DNA of 8,723 nucleotides from Cellvibrio sp. Lineage in GTDB: Bacteria; Pseudomonadota; Gammaproteobacteria; Pseudomonadales; Cellvibrionaceae. Each line of letters starts with the position of its first letter. The first letter of the stretch is position 1. The stretch spans positions 1 through 8,723 of the forward strand of contig JAJQJO010000147.1 of assembly GCA_021323495.1 (NCBI GenBank), given 5' to 3'. Made by a program: the position numbers and the translations under genes. The notes under the pieces were generated by a model that worked only from the letters and a program-made list of their open reading frames with translations, made no database searches and had not been told where the DNA came from. Positions 6,124 through 8,723 of this stretch are shown here, piece by piece.

Positions 6124-6828
6124 TTATTTTTTAACAAAATACATCACCACACTTTTTCCCATAATCGGATTGAGGATTTTTTCCAGGGTTTGCGTCAGCC
6201 AGGGTTTTTCCATTAGATCCCATACTAATAAACGGTGATAAGCTTTAATCACCGGGTTTTGATCCTGGGTTTTCCACCAAAAACACTTTAACCACCAAAA
6301 AGGCGAGTGCAATGCATGGGCCCAATGGCGTTTATAAAAGCGAAATGGTTGCTGCTCGATCTCACTGCGCAGTTGGTTGCCGTTGAAAATACGGATATGT
6401 CCGCCTTCCACCCGCGAATATTCACTGCTCAGCCACCAACATATTTTTTCCGGCCAGGTGCGCGGCACAGTGATGGCCAAAAGCCCACCGGGTTTTAATA
6501 TGCGTTCGATTTCCGCCAATACTCCTTGATAGTTATCAATGTGTTCGAGCACCTCGCTACAAATCACTTTATCGAAACTCTGATCGGAAAACGGCAGCCT
6601 CGTCGCATCGGCCTGTTGCAAATAAAATTGTTTGGTCGCCGCAGGTTGTGCGAAAGGCAGAAAACGCTCGCGACTGGTCAGCAAATCGCGATGGCTTATA
6701 TCCACGCCGATTGCGGTGATATCACCATGTAAATAAGCATTGATTACATGGCGACCTTCACCGCAACCGAGATCCAACACCAGGTCACCGCTATTCAGAG
6801 GGAAGTCGCGAAAGTTAATCGTAAGCAT
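6124..6828 (-). CDS. Class I SAM-dependent methyltransferase (Methyltransf_11 type)
   Basis: A 234-residue Rossmann-fold methyltransferase. Motif I is VLDLGCGEG (17-25). The ribose-binding acid is D43 in IGVDIS, the adenine-site acid is D74 in QADATRLPF, and motif IV/post-motif is VICSEVLEH (88-96), followed by RILKPGGLLAITVP. The C-terminal part is rich in Trp and aromatic residues (FWWLKCFWW at 177-185) and may touch a membrane or a lipid-linked substrate. The start codon lies 14 bp inside the end of the glycosyltransferase gene, which points to translational coupling and a shared pathway. The substrate cannot be told from sequence; the neighbour suggests methylation of a sugar or glycolipid. 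It is not a UbiE or UbiG copy by context. Confidence 0.9.
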   Translation of the reverse strand: MLTINFRDFPLNSGDLVLDLGCGEGRHVINAYLHGDITAIGVDISHRDLLTSRERFLPFAQPAATKQFYLQQADATRLPFSDQSFDKVICSEVLEHIDNYQGVLAEIERILKPGGLLAITVPRTWPEKICWWLSSEYSRVEGGHIRIFNGNQLRSEIEQQPFRFYKRHWAHALHSPFWWLKCFWWKTQDQNPVIKAYHRLLVWDLMEKPWLTQTLEKILNPIMGKSVVMYFVKK

Positions 6829-8203
6829 TTTGCACCGACTCGGCTGATAGTGGGCGATCTACAGTTTGATTCTCCTGCGCCTGTTGCTGCACAATCTGGT
6901 GATAATAATGTTCCATTTTTTTACCTACGCAATCCCAGCTTAATTGTTGCAGTATATACGCGCGCCCCTTTTCGCCTAATTTTTCGCGCGTTTGATCATT
7001 TACCAATAGCTCATGTAATGCGCGGTGCAAATCTTCAACGCTCCCGGCGCGCACCAACCGCGCCGCATTGCCAACCACTTCCGGTAAAGCGCCACCATCA
7101 CTGCATACCAGCGGTACGGCACAGGCCATGGCTTCAGCTGCGGGCAATCCGAAACCTTCGTATAAAGAAGGTACTATGGCGATACTCGCCCGGGCATATT
7201 CTTCAACTAATTGTTGGTTGCTTATGCCGGATTTAAATTGCACTACATCGTGCAAATCCAACGCTCGCAATTCTTTTTGCGTTTCACCATTTTCTGTTAA
7301 TTTTCCGATAACAATTAAATGTAATTCGGGGAATTTACGGCGCAGTTGCGCCAGCGCGCGCAGTAATACGCTCAGGCCTTTTAACGGCTGGTCAGATGAA
7401 GCGGTGGTAATTAAGCGAAATGCGTCACGGGTAATATCGTCCAACGGTTTGAAAATACTCGCATCAACACCGTTGGGGATTACCTGGATTTTTTCTGCCG
7501 GGCGACCAAAGGCTGCGACAATATCCGTTCGGGATTGGTGCGATACCGTAAGCACATGGTTGAGTTGCTGCACCACTTTTTTTTGCATCGCCAAAAAGCT
7601 GTACCAGCGATTGATGAGCCAGCGCTGGCCCTTCTCCGTTGCAGCGGTAAGGGCGAGGTCGCGATCCCGGGTAATCGGATGATGGACGGTGGCGACGACA
7701 TTGACACCGCGTTTTTGTAACGCCAGTAACCCATAACAAAGGCTTTGGTTATCGTGGACGATATCGTAGTGCGGTTTATGTTTTTTAAAATATTTATGCA
7801 GGCGCCGCCCAAAACTATAGGGTTCACCAAAGGCACCGCTTAATTTGCTCCACCATTCATAAAAATCGGCGAGCGATAAACAATGTGTTGGGCGCAGCGC
7901 GCGGGTGGGATTGGGATGCGCGTATAAATCAAGGCTGGGCAATTTAATTAACCGCACACGCGGATCCAGTTCGGGATAAGGCGGGCCGGAAATCACATCA
8001 ACGCTGTGACCTAAATCGAGCAGGGATTTGCTTAGATAGTGGAGATAAATCCCCTGCCCGCCTACATGAGGATGGCTGCGGTAGCCAAGCAGGGCGATGC
8101 GCAATTTTCCGGCGGTTTCCGCACCTGCAACTGCATCAGTACGCGGCATCCCGGTATCGGCGGGTGTCCGTTGGATGTTATCGGTAACGGGCAAATAAGA
8201 CAT
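6815..8203 (-). CDS. GT4-family glycosyltransferase
   Basis: A 462-residue GT-B fold retaining glycosyltransferase. The N-terminal domain opens with LRIALLGYRSHPHVGGQGIY, whose GGxG loop (48-51) grips the acceptor/donor phosphate, and contains ATVHHP (171-176). The C-terminal donor domain has VSHQSRTDI, IPNGVD (242-247), the PLKGL lysine (K275) and the GT4 EX7E motif, E349 and E357 in SLYEGFGLPAAEA. No membrane segment is seen. Residues before about 33 are low-conservation linker, so the start is uncertain. ATG 8233 (472 residues) overlaps a perfect TATAAT at 8232-8237; if that is the -10 box, transcription begins inside the longer frame and ATG 8203, with AAGG upstream, is the start. It heads the five-gene run. 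The sugar and acceptor are unknown. Confidence 0.92.
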   Translation of the reverse strand: MSYLPVTDNIQRTPADTGMPRTDAVAGAETAGKLRIALLGYRSHPHVGGQGIYLHYLSKSLLDLGHSVDVISGPPYPELDPRVRLIKLPSLDLYAHPNPTRALRPTHCLSLADFYEWWSKLSGAFGEPYSFGRRLHKYFKKHKPHYDIVHDNQSLCYGLLALQKRGVNVVATVHHPITRDRDLALTAATEKGQRWLINRWYSFLAMQKKVVQQLNHVLTVSHQSRTDIVAAFGRPAEKIQVIPNGVDASIFKPLDDITRDAFRLITTASSDQPLKGLSVLLRALAQLRRKFPELHLIVIGKLTENGETQKELRALDLHDVVQFKSGISNQQLVEEYARASIAIVPSLYEGFGLPAAEAMACAVPLVCSDGGALPEVVGNAARLVRAGSVEDLHRALHELLVNDQTREKLGEKGRAYILQQLSWDCVGKKMEHYYHQIVQQQAQENQTVDRPLSAESVQNAYD

Positions 8204-8231
8204 GAACAGGCTTACCTTGTGAGATCTGCGC

Positions 8232-8262
8232 ATTATAGGCGCAGCAAGGTAATTAGCTCCAA
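8232..8262 (-). promoter_or_regulatory. Likely promoter of the glycosyltransferase operon
   Basis: A perfect -10 consensus TATAAT occupies 8232-8237 on the - strand. A partial -35 (TTGGAG, 8257-8262) lies 19 bp upstream, which is long and weak. It sits in the gap after the DUF2914 gene and directly before the glycosyltransferase, where a promoter is expected. The -10 is seen directly; function is inferred. Confidence 0.5.
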
Positions 8263-8268
8263 ATAATC

Positions 8269-8295
8269 ACCGCGCCACAGCGCCTCCGGGGCGGT
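8269..8295 (-). terminator. Possible weak terminator after the DUF2914 gene
   Basis: ACCGCCCC and GGCGCGGT (8288-8295 and 8269-8276, read on the - strand) form a GC-rich stem with one mismatch and an 11-base loop, directly after the stop codon. It is followed by GATTATTT, AT-rich but not a true U-run. It would separate the DUF2914 gene from the next promoter. Confidence 0.3.
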
Positions 8296-8297
8296 CC

Positions 8298-8723
8298 TCA
8301 TTGCGCTTCCTCCCCTAATTCTTTCAATTGCGCCTTCATCGCGCTGTCGGGCGTTTCCGGCACCGGTGGCGGAACGGCTATTGCTGATGACACTGCCGCA
8401 CCTTGGGGTACTTGCTCGACCACCCGGAAACGCAGCATCCCGATCAATTGGTTAGCTTCGGTTACCACATGTATTTGCCAGCGGCCGAGCGATTGCTCGG
8501 GGAAATTGACCTTATGCGACCAGGCGCGATACCCCGCTTCACGTCCACCGTTGATATCCAGCGCTACCCTGTCAACCACCTGGCCATTCAATCGCCACTC
8601 ATGGTAGATCCGTTCGTTTAATCCGCGCGGGGCGTGAATGGCGGTATAGGCGTACAGACCCCTGTGTAGCTGCTCCCCGGCGATAATGGTGAGGGAATTC
8701 TCGGGGGAGCGATTATCGCTATC
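8298..8723 (-). CDS. DUF2914 domain protein, C-terminal part
   Basis: The frame is open from the window edge to TGA, giving 141 residues; the N terminus is outside. The core matches the DUF2914 pattern of bacterial envelope-associated proteins: an aromatic HxW element (IYHEWRLNGQ), a beta strand VDRVALDINGG, the GYRAWS block, LGRWQIHVVTEANQLIG and a final FRVVE strand. After this comes a Pro/Ala/Val-rich linker and a charged tail (MKAQLKELGEEAQ). In Pseudomonas-like bacteria such a domain is often the C-terminal part of a membrane protein (DUF5924/DUF2914 architecture); that cannot be checked here. An internal ATG (8591) would give 97 residues but cuts the domain, so it is not the real start. 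Molecular function is unknown. Confidence 0.85.
   Translation of the reverse strand, partial: DSDNRSPENSLTIIAGEQLHRGLYAYTAIHAPRGLNERIYHEWRLNGQVVDRVALDINGGREAGYRAWSHKVNFPEQSLGRWQIHVVTEANQLIGMLRFRVVEQVPQGAAVSSAIAVPPPVPETPDSAMKAQLKELGEEAQ

Noticed and set aside
6748..7236. Long + strand open frame of 162 residues
   Set aside because: It lies opposite the methyltransferase and glycosyltransferase genes, which have clear motifs; its product has no recognisable domain and a biased composition.
7068..7682. + strand open frame of 204 residues
   Set aside because: Antisense shadow of the glycosyltransferase gene; low-complexity Ser/Arg-rich product with no family features.
8705..8723. Palindromic GCGATAATCGC-like sequence near the right edge
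   Set aside because: It lies inside the DUF2914 coding frame and is short enough to be chance.
1..8723. CRISPR array, tRNA, rRNA, insertion sequence or integrase
   Set aside because: I saw no spaced direct repeats of CRISPR type, no tRNA or rRNA signatures, and no transposase or integrase motifs. The only tandem array is the gapless 15-bp repeat.

Overview
The window looks like chromosomal DNA from a gammaproteobacterium of moderate GC. The Cellvibrio/Pseudomonas-type versions of RsmE, the short DTW-domain protein and the DUF2914 protein suggest the Cellvibrionales or a neighbouring group, but this placement is inferred from sequence style, not from a search.

Left part, + strand (1-1500). 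It opens with the C-terminal end of an FKBP-type prolyl isomerase. A VapBC-type toxin-antitoxin pair follows: an AbrB/MazE-fold antitoxin and a PIN-domain RNase with overlapping frames, behind a perfect 10-bp inverted repeat that overlaps the likely promoter. Beyond the toxin lies about 500 bp of decayed DNA. It holds a short ORF broken at an A-tract, a recognisable C-terminal piece of a SIR2-like protein with in-frame stops, and a possible remnant of a SnoaL-like (ester cyclase) protein. This is a graveyard of accessory genes beside an apparently intact toxin-antitoxin module.

Middle, - strand (1497-3741). A secreted subtilisin-family (S8) protease with signal peptide and propeptide is followed after 35 bp by an 84-residue protein I do not recognise. 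The protease has the His, Asn and Ser of the active site, but Glu stands where the catalytic Asp belongs. Its leader DNA carries four copies of a 15-bp tandem repeat.

Right part, - strand (3728-8233). A tight run of five genes is read from right to left: a GT4 glycosyltransferase, a class I SAM methyltransferase (14-bp overlap), an alpha/alpha-toroid protein with a QW-like motif, the 16S rRNA methyltransferase RsmE, and a short DTW-domain protein of the tRNA acp3U transferase family. The DTW gene seems to have lost one T in a T-tract at codon 5. The first three genes look like a small cassette that makes or modifies a glycan or glycolipid. RsmE and DTW are RNA-modification genes that are probably just co-transcribed with it.

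Right edge, - strand (8298-8723). The C-terminal part of a DUF2914 protein runs off the window.

Best candidates for something undescribed are the three-gene glycosyltransferase/methyltransferase/toroid cassette and the Glu-for-Asp protease with its small downstream partner.
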